A stretch of DNA of 64,000 nucleotides, taken from positions 22,838 to 86,837 of the forward strand of contig UQBS01000005.1 of the NCBI GenBank assembly GCA_900539345.1, in the 5' to 3' direction. The notes beneath the pieces are model-generated. The model had not been told where the DNA came from. It was given only the letters and a program-made list of their open reading frames with translations, and searched no databases. How positions within the stretch are numbered: position 1 is the first letter of the stretch; each line of letters starts with the position of its first letter. This document shows positions 1-8,336 of this stretch, in pieces. Position numbers and translations under genes: made by a program. Origin of the DNA: an uncultured Coriobacteriaceae bacterium (GTDB lineage Bacteria > Actinomycetota > Coriobacteriia > Coriobacteriales > UMGS124).

Positions 1-1028
1 ACCTGCTGGGGGAAGATGGAGTTGCCGCGGCTCTTCGACATCTTCTCGCCCTTGCCCGTCTCGGGGTTCTTGACGAGCAGGAAGCCATGCGCCAGCACGT
101 GCTCGGTCACAGGCAGACCGGCGGCCATGAGCATCGCGGGCCAGATCACGCAGTGGAAGCGGATGATGTCCTTGCCCACAATGTGCTGCTGAGCAGGCCA
201 GAAGCGCGCAAAGCGCTCGGCGGCCTCGGGGTCGCCATAACCGGCGGCCGTGATGTAGTTGATGAGGGCGTCGAACCACACATAGGTCACGTGGTCGGGA
301 TCGAAGGGCAGCGGGATGCCCCAGTCGAACGTGGTGCGCGTGACGGAGAGATCCTTGAGGCCGCCCTCGACGAAGCTCACGACCTCGTTGCGGCGAATCT
401 CAGGCTCGATGAAGTCGGGATGGGCGGCATAGAAGTCCAGCAGCGGCTGCTGGAACTCGGAAAGCTTGAAGAACCAGCTCTCCTCCTGGATGCGCTCGAG
501 CGGACGCTTGCAGTCGGGGCACAGCGGGATGGCGGTCTCGTCGTAGTTGCCGTCCTCGTCGGTGTTGGCGTGGCGCACGTCGGTCTCGGTGAAGTAGGTC
601 TCCTCAGGCACGCAGTACCAGCCCTCGTAGGTACCCTTGTAGATGTAGCCCTTCTCCTTGAGGTCCTCCCAGAAGTGCTGCACCGCCTTGATGTGGCGCT
701 CCTGGGTGGTGCGGATGAAGTCGTCGTTGGTGATCTCGAGCGTGCGCCAAAGCTCCTGGAAGGCAGGGGCCTGGGAGTCGCACCACTGCTGGGGCGTCAT
801 GTCGTGGGCAGCGGCCGAGTCGGCGACCTTCTGGCCGTGCTCGTCGACGCCGGTGAGGAACAGCGTGTCATAGCCGTCCATGCGACGGAAACGCGCCTGA
901 ACATCGGCCACGATGGTGGAGTAGGCCGTGCCCAGGTGCGGGGCGGCGTTCACATAGTAGATGGGCGTGGTGATGAAGTACGTGCCCTTATCTTGGGGCT
1001 TGTGGTCGGCGCAGCCGCAATCGCACAT
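1..1028 (-). CDS. metG: Methionine--tRNA ligase, 3' part outside the window
   Basis: Charges tRNA-Met with methionine in the cytoplasm. The minus strand reads about 342 codons without a stop up to the window edge, so the C-terminal part is missing. After a Cys-rich start (MCDCGCADHK) come the class I signature region TPIYYVNAAPHLG, the FLTGVDEHGQK segment, a CPDC zinc-knuckle half (LCPDCKRPLERI), the WFDALINYI helix and, right at the edge, the KMSKSRGNSIFPQQ motif that binds ATP. ATG at 1028 is preceded by AAAGG. Only one CxxC pair is visible in the connective region. It reads away from the ech operon's terminator and is a separate transcript. Confidence 0.95.
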   Translation of the reverse strand, partial: MCDCGCADHKPQDKGTYFITTPIYYVNAAPHLGTAYSTIVADVQARFRRMDGYDTLFLTGVDEHGQKVADSAAAHDMTPQQWCDSQAPAFQELWRTLEITNDDFIRTTQERHIKAVQHFWEDLKEKGYIYKGTYEGWYCVPEETYFTETDVRHANTDEDGNYDETAIPLCPDCKRPLERIQEESWFFKLSEFQQPLLDFYAAHPDFIEPEIRRNEVVSFVEGGLKDLSVTRTTFDWGIPLPFDPDHVTYVWFDALINYITAAGYGDPEAAERFARFWPAQQHIVGKDIIRFHCVIWPAMLMAAGLPVTEHVLAHGFLLVKNPETGKGEKMSKSRGNSIFPQQ

Positions 1029-1161
1029 GGTGGGTAGCCTTTCGACGCATTGCACCGGGACGCTCCCGGCGCTTTCTAGACAGATGGGATAATCGTATCA
1101 TCTGCGCTTCCTTGCAAAGCGCTTGGCACACAGGGTCACATACAAGTTGCGCCGCCGACAA

Positions 1162-1205
1162 GCAAAAAGAAAGGGCCGGCTTCGGACGCAATCCGTTGCC
1201 AGCCC
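1162..1205 (-). terminator. Rho-independent terminator of the ech operon
   Basis: On the minus strand GGGCTGGC pairs with GCCGGCCC (one G-U) around a loop that itself holds CGGA/TCCG, followed by TTTCTTTTT. It lies about 120 bases past the echF stop. The rest of the 1029-1326 gap shows nothing else that I can support. Confidence 0.75.
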
Positions 1206-1326
1206 ATTGAGATGCGATTGTTGGCGAGTGAGCGAACCCACCCGGACCCGTGACGCAATGCAGCCACGGACAAACCCTCGCCCACCTCGACCTGCGGTGC
1301 GGGCAGCCCTACGCGGCCGTCCTGCC

Positions 1327-1800
1327 CTACTCCTGCGCGGCTGCCTCTGCCGCGGCCTTCGCCTCGGCCTCGGCCTTCTTCTTGGCTGCCATCTCGGCCT
1401 TGAGCTTGGCTGCCTTGGCGGCCTTCTCAGCTGCAGCCTGCTCGCGGCGCTGGCGCTCCTGAGGGCTCACCTCGTAGACCTCCACCACGCGCTCCTGGGC
1501 GGGGTCGGTGTAGTGGTTGAGCATGCTGAGGGCGCCCTCATGGCACGCCTCGATGCAGCTGCGGCACTGGATGCAGCGAAAGCGGTCAATCGACCAGGTC
1601 AGCGCCTTGCGATCGACATCAAGCGCCTGGGTGGGGCACACGCTTGCGCACAGGCCGCAATACCTGCACGAATCGGGCTCGAGATGCACACGCCCCTTCG
1701 TCTGCTCGAAAAAATGTGGCTTCTCCAGGGGATAGAGCCTCGTTGCGGGCTTGGAGAAAAGGCTCTTGAGGGTCATGCGCCCGAGCTTGAATTCTGCCAT
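1327..1800 (-). CDS. echF: Ech-type hydrogenase ferredoxin-like subunit EchF (NuoI/HycF family)
   Basis: Electron-carrying subunit of a membrane-bound group 4 [NiFe] hydrogenase, expected to pass electrons between ferredoxin and the hydrogenase core. 157 residues with two full [4Fe-4S] motifs: Cys45/48/51/55 (CRYCGLCASVCP) and Cys76/79/82/86 (CIQCRSCIEAC). The last 40 or so residues are Ala/Lys/Glu-rich and likely form a charged helix, which is more tail than the family needs. ATG is preceded by AGGGAGGTAACACATC. Last gene of the six-gene operon, 15 bases after echE. The gene symbol follows the Methanosarcina Ech naming because gene order and subunit set match. Confidence 0.85.
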   Translation of the reverse strand: MAEFKLGRMTLKSLFSKPATRLYPLEKPHFFEQTKGRVHLEPDSCRYCGLCASVCPTQALDVDRKALTWSIDRFRCIQCRSCIEACHEGALSMLNHYTDPAQERVVEVYEVSPQERQRREQAAAEKAAKAAKLKAEMAAKKKAEAEAKAAAEAAAQE

Positions 1801-1815
1801 GATGTGTTACCTCCC

Positions 1816-2904
1816 TTAGCGCTCGGCGCAGCTGATGCACGGGTCGATGGTCAGGATGATGTTGGGGACGTCGGCCAGGTCGCAACCGGCAAGCGCGCCC
1901 GCCATGCCGGGGATGTTCGCCGATGTGGGAGTGCGCACACGGAAACGGTCGAGGAACTTGGTGCCGTTGCCGCGCACGTAGTAGAACGCCTCGCCGCGGG
2001 GCTGCTCAACGCGCATGAAGGCCGAGGAGCCCTCCTCGGGGTTACCCTTCACGTCGACGCGCACCTCGCCGGCCGGGATGCGGCCCACCATCTCGTTGAT
2101 GATGTCGATGGACTGGCGCACCTCCTCGATGCGCACCTTGCAGCGGGCGTAGCAGTCACCCTCGGTAGACACCACGGGGCGGAAATCATACAGCTTGGAG
2201 TAGGCGTCGATGCCCGCCATGCGCACGTCCATCTCAATGCCACTTGCACGACCAAACGGGCCCACGCAGCCGTAGTTGATGGCATCCTGCTTCGAAAGGT
2301 AGCCCACGCCCACCAGGCGGTTCTTCACCGAGTCGTCCATGAGGAACGTGTTGGCAATCTGGTCATACTCCTCAAGCAGGCTTGCAAGGACGCCGCAGAT
2401 GGCGTTGAGCTCGGTGTTCTCGATGTCCTTGAAGACACCGCCGGGGGTGCAGACCGACAGGATCACGCGGCCGCCGGCCGTCTTCTCAAAGATGTCGAGC
2501 ACGTGCTCGCGCAGGCGCCAGGTGTGCATGAAGAGGCTCTCGAAGCCCATGGCGTCGGCCGCAAGGCCCAGCCACAGAAGATGTGAATGAATACGCGACA
2601 GCTCATGCCAGATAACGCGCAGGTACTGGCCGCGCTCGGGCACCTCGATGCCCATGAGGCGCTCGACTGCCTGGCTGTAGCCCATGGAGTGACCGAAGCT
2701 GCAGATGCCGCAGATGCGCTCGGCCACGTGCACAAAGTGCTTGTAGTCACGCTTCTCAACGAGCTTCTCGAGGCCGCGGTGCACGAAGCCGATCTGGGGG
2801 ACGGCCTCCACCACACGCTCGTCCTCGAGCACGAGGTCGAGGTGCACGGGCTCGGGCAGCACGGGGTGCTGGGGGCCGAAGGGCATGACGGTCCTGGTTG
2901 CCAT
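1816..2904 (-). CDS. echE: Ech-type [NiFe] hydrogenase large subunit EchE (NuoD/HycE family)
   Basis: Catalytic subunit holding the NiFe centre that reduces protons or oxidises H2. 362 residues, short like EchE and lacking the N-terminal NuoC-like part of HycE. Both ligand pairs are present: Cys65/Cys68 in RICGICSFGHS and Cys356/Cys359 in DPCISCAER, so this is a true hydrogenase and not a complex I 49-kDa subunit. The protein ends three residues after the last cysteine, so there is no C-terminal peptide for a maturation protease to remove; no such protease gene is in the operon. RBS GGAGG nine bases before ATG. Confidence 0.92.
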   Translation of the reverse strand: MATRTVMPFGPQHPVLPEPVHLDLVLEDERVVEAVPQIGFVHRGLEKLVEKRDYKHFVHVAERICGICSFGHSMGYSQAVERLMGIEVPERGQYLRVIWHELSRIHSHLLWLGLAADAMGFESLFMHTWRLREHVLDIFEKTAGGRVILSVCTPGGVFKDIENTELNAICGVLASLLEEYDQIANTFLMDDSVKNRLVGVGYLSKQDAINYGCVGPFGRASGIEMDVRMAGIDAYSKLYDFRPVVSTEGDCYARCKVRIEEVRQSIDIINEMVGRIPAGEVRVDVKGNPEEGSSAFMRVEQPRGEAFYYVRGNGTKFLDRFRVRTPTSANIPGMAGALAGCDLADVPNIILTIDPCISCAER

Positions 2905-2916
2905 AGCTCAGGCCTC

Positions 2917-3321
2917 CTATTCCGCCGCCGCAGCGGGCTTGGCGGCTGCGACAGGCTTGGCCTTGCCTTGCGGGGCCTGGGCCATGGGTGCGGGAATGTG
3001 CAGGTGATAGAAGCCTCCGCGGTAGTCGAGGTTCATGTCGACCACGGTGAGGCCGTAGAGGTCGTGCATCTCGTTCTCAAACATGAACGCCACGGGGTAG
3101 ATGCCGCCCACGCTGGGAATCTCGTCGGAAGAGCTTACGCAGACGCGCAAGTTGGCCACCTCGTTGGTCGCATCGTCCACGAAGGAATAGAGCAGCTCGA
3201 AGGCGTCGTCGCCGTTGCGCGAGGCGCAGCACTGAGCGAAACGCCAGCCCTTGGCCTTGTACGCCTGGGCAGCGCCGACGAGCTCGCCCAGGGTCGTCTC
3301 GATGAAATCTACCTGTGCCAT
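2917..3321 (-). CDS. echD: Ech-type hydrogenase subunit EchD (NuoC-like)
   Basis: Small hydrophilic subunit, 134 residues, corresponding to the 30-kDa NuoC subunit of complex I. The diagnostic core is YPVAFMFENEMHDLYGL at about 75-95, which matches the NuoC segment containing FxxAxWxEREIxDxxG. It has no cofactor motifs; its role is structural, packing against the large and small hydrogenase subunits. The C-terminal 25 residues are Ala/Pro/Lys-rich and probably disordered. Starts 3 bases after the echC stop and 12 bases before echE, with GAGGAGG upstream. Confidence 0.82.
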   Translation of the reverse strand: MAQVDFIETTLGELVGAAQAYKAKGWRFAQCCASRNGDDAFELLYSFVDDATNEVANLRVCVSSSDEIPSVGGIYPVAFMFENEMHDLYGLTVVDMNLDYRGGFYHLHIPAPMAQAPQGKAKPVAAAKPAAAAE

Positions 3322-3324
3322 GCC

Positions 3325-3882
3325 TTAAGCCTCCTCATGGACGACGTCTGCCTCGTGGGCAATCTGCTCGTCCTGCTGGGTCGTCATGTGAACGCGGCGC
3401 AGCGTCTGCTCCTGCTCGCCGGGGGCCGACATGTGGCCCTGCGGAAGCGGGGCGCCCGCGGCGAGGGCGGCGCGCTTCTCCTCAAGCACTGCCAGGCCCT
3501 TTACCACGCCGTCGATGATGGACTGGGGACGCGCGGCGCAACCGGGCACGTACACGTCGACAGGGATGACCTTGTCCACGCCGCCCTTCACGTTGTAGCA
3601 GTCGTGGAAGATGCCGCCCGAGCAGGCGCAGATGCCCACGGCCACAACGACCTTGGGCTCGACCATCTGCTCGTAAATCTGCTTGATGACGCCCTCGGCC
3701 TGCTCGTTGACCGAGCCGGTGACCAGGAAGATATCAGCGTGCTTGGGGTTGCCCGTGTTGATGATTCCGAAGCGCTCCACGTCATAGAGAGGCGTGAGAC
3801 ACGCCAGGACCTCGATGTCGCAGCCGTTGCAGCTTGCGCCGTCGTAGTGGATGAGCCACGGGGACTTGCTTGTAAAAGACAT
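3325..3882 (-). CDS. echC: Ech-type hydrogenase small subunit EchC (NuoB/HycG family)
   Basis: Carries the [4Fe-4S] cluster closest to the NiFe site. 185 residues. The four ligands are visible as Cys18 and Cys21 (ASCNGCDIEVLA), a cysteine in GICACSGG near 85 and Cys115 in VPGCAARP, as in NuoB-type subunits. The last 40 residues are a charged, His/Glu/Gln-rich extension beyond the usual core. RBS AGGAGGGGGCAC precedes ATG. Lies between the membrane subunit echB and echD in the operon. Confidence 0.9.
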   Translation of the reverse strand: MSFTSKSPWLIHYDGASCNGCDIEVLACLTPLYDVERFGIINTGNPKHADIFLVTGSVNEQAEGVIKQIYEQMVEPKVVVAVGICACSGGIFHDCYNVKGGVDKVIPVDVYVPGCAARPQSIIDGVVKGLAVLEEKRAALAAGAPLPQGHMSAPGEQEQTLRRVHMTTQQDEQIAHEADVVHEEA

Positions 3883-3892
3883 GTGCCCCCTC

Positions 3893-4795
3893 CTAGAAGA
3901 TGATAACGCCGCTGCTCAGATAGTAGAACAGCGAGAAGTTGACGATGCTGGCCACGAGCGCCACGCCCCAGGCGCCCTTGAGCATGACCTGCCACTTGAC
4001 GCGGGCGAAGTTGTTGTCGATCAGGATCTCGATGAACCAGACGATAGCGACGACAACGATAGCAAGCAGGATGGACAGCGGGTTGGCATTGATGAAGAAC
4101 ATGCCGACCCAGCCCAAGAAGAGCACATTCTCGTACCAGTGCGTGACCTCGACGATGGCCAGCACGCGGCCGCTCATCTCGGTGGTGGCGCCACGGACGA
4201 GCTCCTGGTGAGCGTGGTGCGCCATGGAGAGGTCGAAGGGCGACTTGCGCAGCTTGATGGTAAGCACGAAGAGCAAGCCCAGGAAGATGAGGGGCATGCA
4301 CACGGCCAGGGTGGCGTCGCCGGCAAAGAGCGAGGAGACATCGAAGGAACCCTTGCCCTGAGTGGCGGAGGTGGTGAGGTAGAGCGCGACGCCCACGAAG
4401 AGCACCATGGGCTCGTAGGACATGACCTGCAGGATCTCACGCTGGGCGCCGGTCTGTGCCATGGAAGAGGGCGACAGGTAGCACGCCAGGATGAAGAACA
4501 GGCTCGACAGCGTGATGAGGAAGACGCACAGCAGGAAGTTGCCGCCGCAGAAGAAAACGGCGCCCGCGACGATGGCAGCGAGAAGCGCCAACACGACCAG
4601 GCAGGTCATCACAGGGTCGAGTCGGCTGGTGTCCTTCTCAAGAAGCTTGCGCATATCGTAGTAGGGCTGCAGCAGAACCGGGCCGCGCCTGCCCTGCATG
4701 CGGGCCGTGATGATGCGGTCGGCGCCGGCCAGAAGGCAACCCAGCACGGGCGCCAGGATGATGAAGGCGCACACCGCCACAATGGTGAGGGCCAT
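3893..4795 (-). CDS. echB: Ech-type hydrogenase membrane subunit EchB (NuoH/HycD family)
   Basis: Membrane protein of 300 residues with about eight hydrophobic segments, equivalent to NuoH, which forms the joint between the soluble arm and the ion-pumping arm. Conserved NuoH-type loops are visible: GADRIITARMQGRRGP at about 24-39 and LRKSPFDLSMAHHAHQELVRG near 180-200, including the acidic/His loop facing the quinone-site equivalent. ATG directly follows the echA stop (TAA-ATG), so the two are translationally coupled; GGGGAG inside the end of echA is the likely RBS. Confidence 0.9.
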   Translation of the reverse strand: MALTIVAVCAFIILAPVLGCLLAGADRIITARMQGRRGPVLLQPYYDMRKLLEKDTSRLDPVMTCLVVLALLAAIVAGAVFFCGGNFLLCVFLITLSSLFFILACYLSPSSMAQTGAQREILQVMSYEPMVLFVGVALYLTTSATQGKGSFDVSSLFAGDATLAVCMPLIFLGLLFVLTIKLRKSPFDLSMAHHAHQELVRGATTEMSGRVLAIVEVTHWYENVLFLGWVGMFFINANPLSILLAIVVVAIVWFIEILIDNNFARVKWQVMLKGAWGVALVASIVNFSLFYYLSSGVIIF

Positions 4796-6790
4796 TTAAA
4801 TCACGCTCCCCATGAGGTTGATGAAGACGTAGCTGAGGCCCACAGAGCAGGCGATGCCCGCCAAGGCGATGAGGATGCAGACAATGGAACCGATGCGAGA
4901 AAGCTGCTTCTCGTCGAAGATGGACTCCATGTACCAGGCACGCTGGGCCGTGGAGACCTCGCCGCCCAGGGCGCCGGCGAAGCTCGTCTGCGACAGGCCC
5001 ACGCCGCCCAGGTGCGGCATCTCGGCCAGGGAGGAGCGCTTCTTGGCGCGCAGGGCCACGATGAGCGGCACGATCACGACGACCACGGCACTCACGGCCA
5101 TGATGGTCAGGTCGGACAGGCTGGGGGCCAGCATCGAGCCACCCACGAGACGCTTGACATAGGGAGTCACGATCGTCGAGCTCACCCAGGGCAGGGCCAC
5201 GGCGAGGGCGACGACGCCGAAAGCCATGACGGCAAGTGCCGCCCACTCGCTCTTGTGGACGTCCCTCTCAAGGTTATCTTGACCCTGAACGTTGCACAGG
5301 ATCTTGCCGAGCCACTTGGCCCAGAAGAAGAACGTGGCGGCGCTGCCGAAGCCCATCATGACGATGAGCATGAGCACGCCTGAATCGATGAAGGCACCCA
5401 GGGCAGCCCACTTGGAGATGAGCATGCCGAAGGGAGCGACGAACATACCGCAGATGCCCAGTGCCATGAGGCACGCGAGCTTGGGCATGCGGGAGACGAG
5501 CGCGTCCATGCTCTCGATGTCACGGGAGCCGATGTGGTGCTCAGCGGTGCCCACGCACAGGAAGAGCAGCGACTTGGCCACAGCGTGGAAGATGAGCAGG
5601 AACACGCCAGCCCACACGGCCGCCGCCGTGCCGATGCCAGCGCAGGTGACGATGAGGCCGAGGTTGGCGACCGTGGAGTAGGCCAGAACGCGCTTGGCGT
5701 TGGACTGGGAGATAGCGATGAGCGAGCACACGAGGAACGTGGTGGCGCCCACAAGCATCACGGAGATGCCCACGGGGTTGAGCGCGGTCGTGTTGCCACC
5801 CGCGGCGAGGTAGGTGCCCATGAGGGGCGACAGGCGAATCAGCAGGAAGACGCCGGCCTTGACCATCGTGGAGGAGTGCAGAAGGGCACTCGTGGGCGTG
5901 GGCGCAACCATGGCGCCGAGCAGCCACGTATGGAAGGGCATCTGGGCGGCCTTGGTGAGCGCCGCAAAGGCGAGCAGGGCCAGCGGCAGCATGGCGAGGC
6001 TGGCAGAGGCGCCGCCGCGGCTCACGAAGGTGCTGAGCTCGAGGGTGTGCATCTGCGAGCCCATGTAGATGAGGGCAAGCGTGAACGCGATACCGCCGAG
6101 CATGTTCATCCAGATCTGACGGAACGAGTTGGCCGTGGCCTCCGCCGTCTTGGTATAGCCGATGAGGAAGAACGAGCAAACGGTGGTGACCTCCCACATG
6201 GTGAGCATCCACATCAGGTTGTTGAAGAGCACGAGACCGAACATAGCGGAGAGGAAGGCGAACATCACCGCGAAGAAGACAGGTTGGCGATCGGGCGCAG
6301 ACTCCTTGCCCTGAGCGGCGAGCTCGTCTTGATGATGCTGGAAGTCACGCATGTAGCCGCAGGCGTACACGATGATGCCGCTGCCGATGATGCCCACGAT
6401 GAGCACCATGATGGAGCTGAGCGTGTCGATGTAGACCGGACGCAGCACGTGCACGCTGTGCGCAACGCCGAACTCAAGCACGCACACCGCAATGGCCTGG
6501 ATGCATGCGAGCGCCAGCACGCCCATACGGCGGGCGTTGATGGCACGCCAGGCAACGTAGGCGGCGAGCAGCAGGTCGATGGCGAAGCACACCCAATCGA
6601 GCCACGGCATGCTATCCCTGTAGTACGTGCCCGCGCCCCTGAGATGGGCACTTGCCAGGGTGATGCTGGCGATGATGATGACGGCGGCCGAAACGTACAC
6701 GACCGCCTCGCGCACCCTGCGTCCCGGGGCCAGCAGACAAAGAACCGCCGCCACCAGCGGGATGAGGATGAGCAGGCCGATGATACCCAC
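4796..6790 (-). CDS. echA: Ech-type hydrogenase antiporter-like subunit EchA (NuoL/HyfB family)
   Basis: Large ion-translocating membrane subunit, about 664 residues, with 14 or more hydrophobic helices. The Na+/H+ antiporter-type core is clear: MWEVTTVCSFFLIGY, the Lys of LTKAAQMPFHTWLLGAMVAPTPTSALLHSSTMVKAG and the broken-helix stretch after it. First gene of the operon echABCDEF, same order as the archaeal ech operon. The reading frame opens at a TTG at 6820, but GTG at 6790 has GGAGG four bases upstream and leads straight into the first membrane helix (VGIIGLLILIPLVAAVLCLL), so I chose it. Confidence 0.88.
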   Translation of the reverse strand: MGIIGLLILIPLVAAVLCLLAPGRRVREAVVYVSAAVIIIASITLASAHLRGAGTYYRDSMPWLDWVCFAIDLLLAAYVAWRAINARRMGVLALACIQAIAVCVLEFGVAHSVHVLRPVYIDTLSSIMVLIVGIIGSGIIVYACGYMRDFQHHQDELAAQGKESAPDRQPVFFAVMFAFLSAMFGLVLFNNLMWMLTMWEVTTVCSFFLIGYTKTAEATANSFRQIWMNMLGGIAFTLALIYMGSQMHTLELSTFVSRGGASASLAMLPLALLAFAALTKAAQMPFHTWLLGAMVAPTPTSALLHSSTMVKAGVFLLIRLSPLMGTYLAAGGNTTALNPVGISVMLVGATTFLVCSLIAISQSNAKRVLAYSTVANLGLIVTCAGIGTAAAVWAGVFLLIFHAVAKSLLFLCVGTAEHHIGSRDIESMDALVSRMPKLACLMALGICGMFVAPFGMLISKWAALGAFIDSGVLMLIVMMGFGSAATFFFWAKWLGKILCNVQGQDNLERDVHKSEWAALAVMAFGVVALAVALPWVSSTIVTPYVKRLVGGSMLAPSLSDLTIMAVSAVVVVIVPLIVALRAKKRSSLAEMPHLGGVGLSQTSFAGALGGEVSTAQRAWYMESIFDEKQLSRIGSIVCILIALAGIACSVGLSYVFINLMGSVI

Positions 6791-6945
6791 GTTGCCTCCA
6801 CTCTCGAATAGATCCTTCAAGCCGACGGGAAGAGTCCCGTCTGCCTTTACGTAATATCACGAGTTAGCCGTCTGCAATGTGTGGGTGCTGTGACCCTCCC
6901 GACGTTGCCGTTATTTGTCGGCAGGCGGGCAAAGCGGTGGGCAAA

Positions 6946-6967
6946 CGGGCATGCCCGACGGTAGAAT
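6946..6967 (+). promoter_or_regulatory. Possible promoter of rsmI with a palindrome
   Basis: The perfect palindrome CGGGCATGCCCG (6946-6957) is followed by TAGAAT (6962-6967), a plausible -10 box about 55 bases before the rsmI start. No convincing -35 box. It sits in the divergent ech/rsmI spacer. Confidence 0.3.
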
Positions 6968-7024
6968 GTGAGGCGTGAAAGGAAACGCGTTCTGAGCAGC
7001 CCTGCAGGGCAACGGGAGGTCGGC

Positions 7025-7948
7025 ATGACAATCGGCGCATCGCAAGAGGCCAAAGGATCGCTCACACTCGTAGGCACCCCCATCGGCAACCGCGCCGATC
7101 TGTCGAGCCGCGGGCTTGAGGCCTTGCGCCAGGCCGACACCGTGCTTGCCGAAGACACCCGCGTCTCGGGCAAGCTTTTGAGCTCGCTGGGTGTGGAGGC
7201 AAGGCTTGAGCGCTGCGACGAGAACGTCATCGCCGAGAAGGCGGCCGGGCTCGTGCGCCGCATGATGGCCGGCGAACGCATGGCGTTCGTCTCCGACGCG
7301 GGCATGCCCGCCGTGGCCGACCCGGGCGCACGCCTGGTGGACGCATGCCGCGATGCCGGCGTGCCCGTCGATGTGATTCCCGGACCCTCGGCCGTGACCT
7401 GCGCGCTGGCGCAGTCCGGCTTTGCCTGCGAGGCATTCTACTTCGGCGGCTTTTTGCCCCGAAAGGACGGCGAGAGGGCGCGAGTGCTCAAGGCGCTGGC
7501 AGGCCTGCCTGCGGTGCTTGTGTTCTACGAGTCTCCCCACCGCGTGGCCGACTCGCTGGGTGCCATCGCCGGGGTGTTCCCGCGCCGCCGCGTGGCGCTG
7601 GCCCGCGAGCTCACAAAGATGTTCCAGGAAGTGGTGCGCGCAAGCGCGACCGAGATGGTAGAGCTCATGGCCGAGCGCGGAGAGCCCAAGGGCGAGTGCG
7701 TGCTGCTCGTAGACGCCCCCGATGCCGAGGAGCTTGCTGCCTGGGAGCGCAAGATGGCGGCGCTGGAGCTGGGAGCCGCGGGCGCCGGCGAGGGTGAGGA
7801 CGAGGAGTTCGACCTCGACCGTGCCATCCGCGCAGGCCTCGCCGCCGGCAAGCGCGCGACGGCCCTGGCCAAAGAACTCGCCCGCTGCTGCGACACTCCG
7901 CGCCCAGAGATCTACGAGCGGATTTGCGAGCTGGGGAAAGAGGGGTAG
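7025..7948 (+). CDS. rsmI: 16S rRNA (cytidine1402-2'-O)-methyltransferase
   Basis: Methylates the ribose of C1402 in the decoding centre using SAM. Tetrapyrrole-methylase fold: the N-terminal LTLVGTPIGNRADLSSRGLEAL motif, LAEDTRVSGKLLSSLG, the FVSDAGMPAVADPGARLV loop and IPGPSAVTCALAQSGF are all typical of RsmI. 307 residues from the ATG at 7025, which has GGGAGGTC seven bases upstream; a longer frame opens at 6968 but has no good RBS. A Glu/Asp-rich linker at about 245-262 precedes a small helical C-terminal domain. Divergent from the ech operon. Confidence 0.93.
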   Translation: MTIGASQEAKGSLTLVGTPIGNRADLSSRGLEALRQADTVLAEDTRVSGKLLSSLGVEARLERCDENVIAEKAAGLVRRMMAGERMAFVSDAGMPAVADPGARLVDACRDAGVPVDVIPGPSAVTCALAQSGFACEAFYFGGFLPRKDGERARVLKALAGLPAVLVFYESPHRVADSLGAIAGVFPRRRVALARELTKMFQEVVRASATEMVELMAERGEPKGECVLLVDAPDAEELAAWERKMAALELGAAGAGEGEDEEFDLDRAIRAGLAAGKRATALAKELARCCDTPRPEIYERICELGKEG

Positions 7949-8075
7949 CGAGGGGGACCAGGATCGCGCGCGAGCGAGACGGCGAACGCGCGGACATGGA
8001 CGCCAGCGGGCGGATGCCGGTGGACACGCGTGCCCGTGCGGGCGGATATGCGCCAACAAGCGTACGTCCTGACGG

Positions 8076-8164
8076 ATTAACATACATTTCAGGATTTTGA
8101 AAAACGCGCTAACTGGTGTTTTGTTGATTTAACATACATTTGGAGCAGTGAAATGTATGTTAAA
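8076..8164. repeat. AT-rich inverted repeat plus a third copy in a convergent spacer
   Basis: TTTAACATACATTT (8128-8141) is followed after 9 bases by its perfect complement AAATGTATGTTAAA (8151-8164); a third, direct copy TTAACATACATTT is at 8077-8089. The block is strikingly AT-rich for this genome. It lies between the ends of rsmI and the Tat-exported protein gene, so it is not upstream of either. No open reading frame covers it. The remaining 7949-8336 spacer holds only the terminator listed next. Confidence 0.85.
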
Positions 8165-8192
8165 TTGCACAGCCGAGTTCCTTCTTGCACAA

Positions 8193-8232
8193 AAACGGCC
8201 CCACCAAGCGCGTGCCTGATGGGGCCGTCGTC
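8193..8232 (-). terminator. Rho-independent terminator after the Tat-exported protein gene
   Basis: ACGGCCCCA/TGGGGCCGT stem with a 16-base loop; on the minus strand it runs into TTTTTG. About 105 bases beyond the stop at 8337. Confidence 0.7.
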
Positions 8233-8336
8233 GATGTAAGTTGCCTAGGGCACCGCTGCGCCCCCGCTCTGCCCATGCGCACATCCGCCAGCATGCGTCC
8301 ACGGCGTGCAAGCCCCCAACTCAATGGCGCTCGGCC

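Noticed and set aside
3851..5383. A 510-codon open frame on the plus strand across the ech operon
   Set aside because: His/Glu/Asp-rich shadow of echA and echB in GC-rich DNA; no RBS or domain, and the opposite strand encodes recognised subunits.
6790..6820. TTG at 6820 as the echA start
   Set aside because: No RBS upstream, while GTG at 6790 has GGAGG and begins directly before the first membrane helix.
6911..8083. A 390-codon minus-strand frame over rsmI
   Set aside because: Antisense to a clear RsmI; Arg/His/Gly composition typical of a shadow frame.
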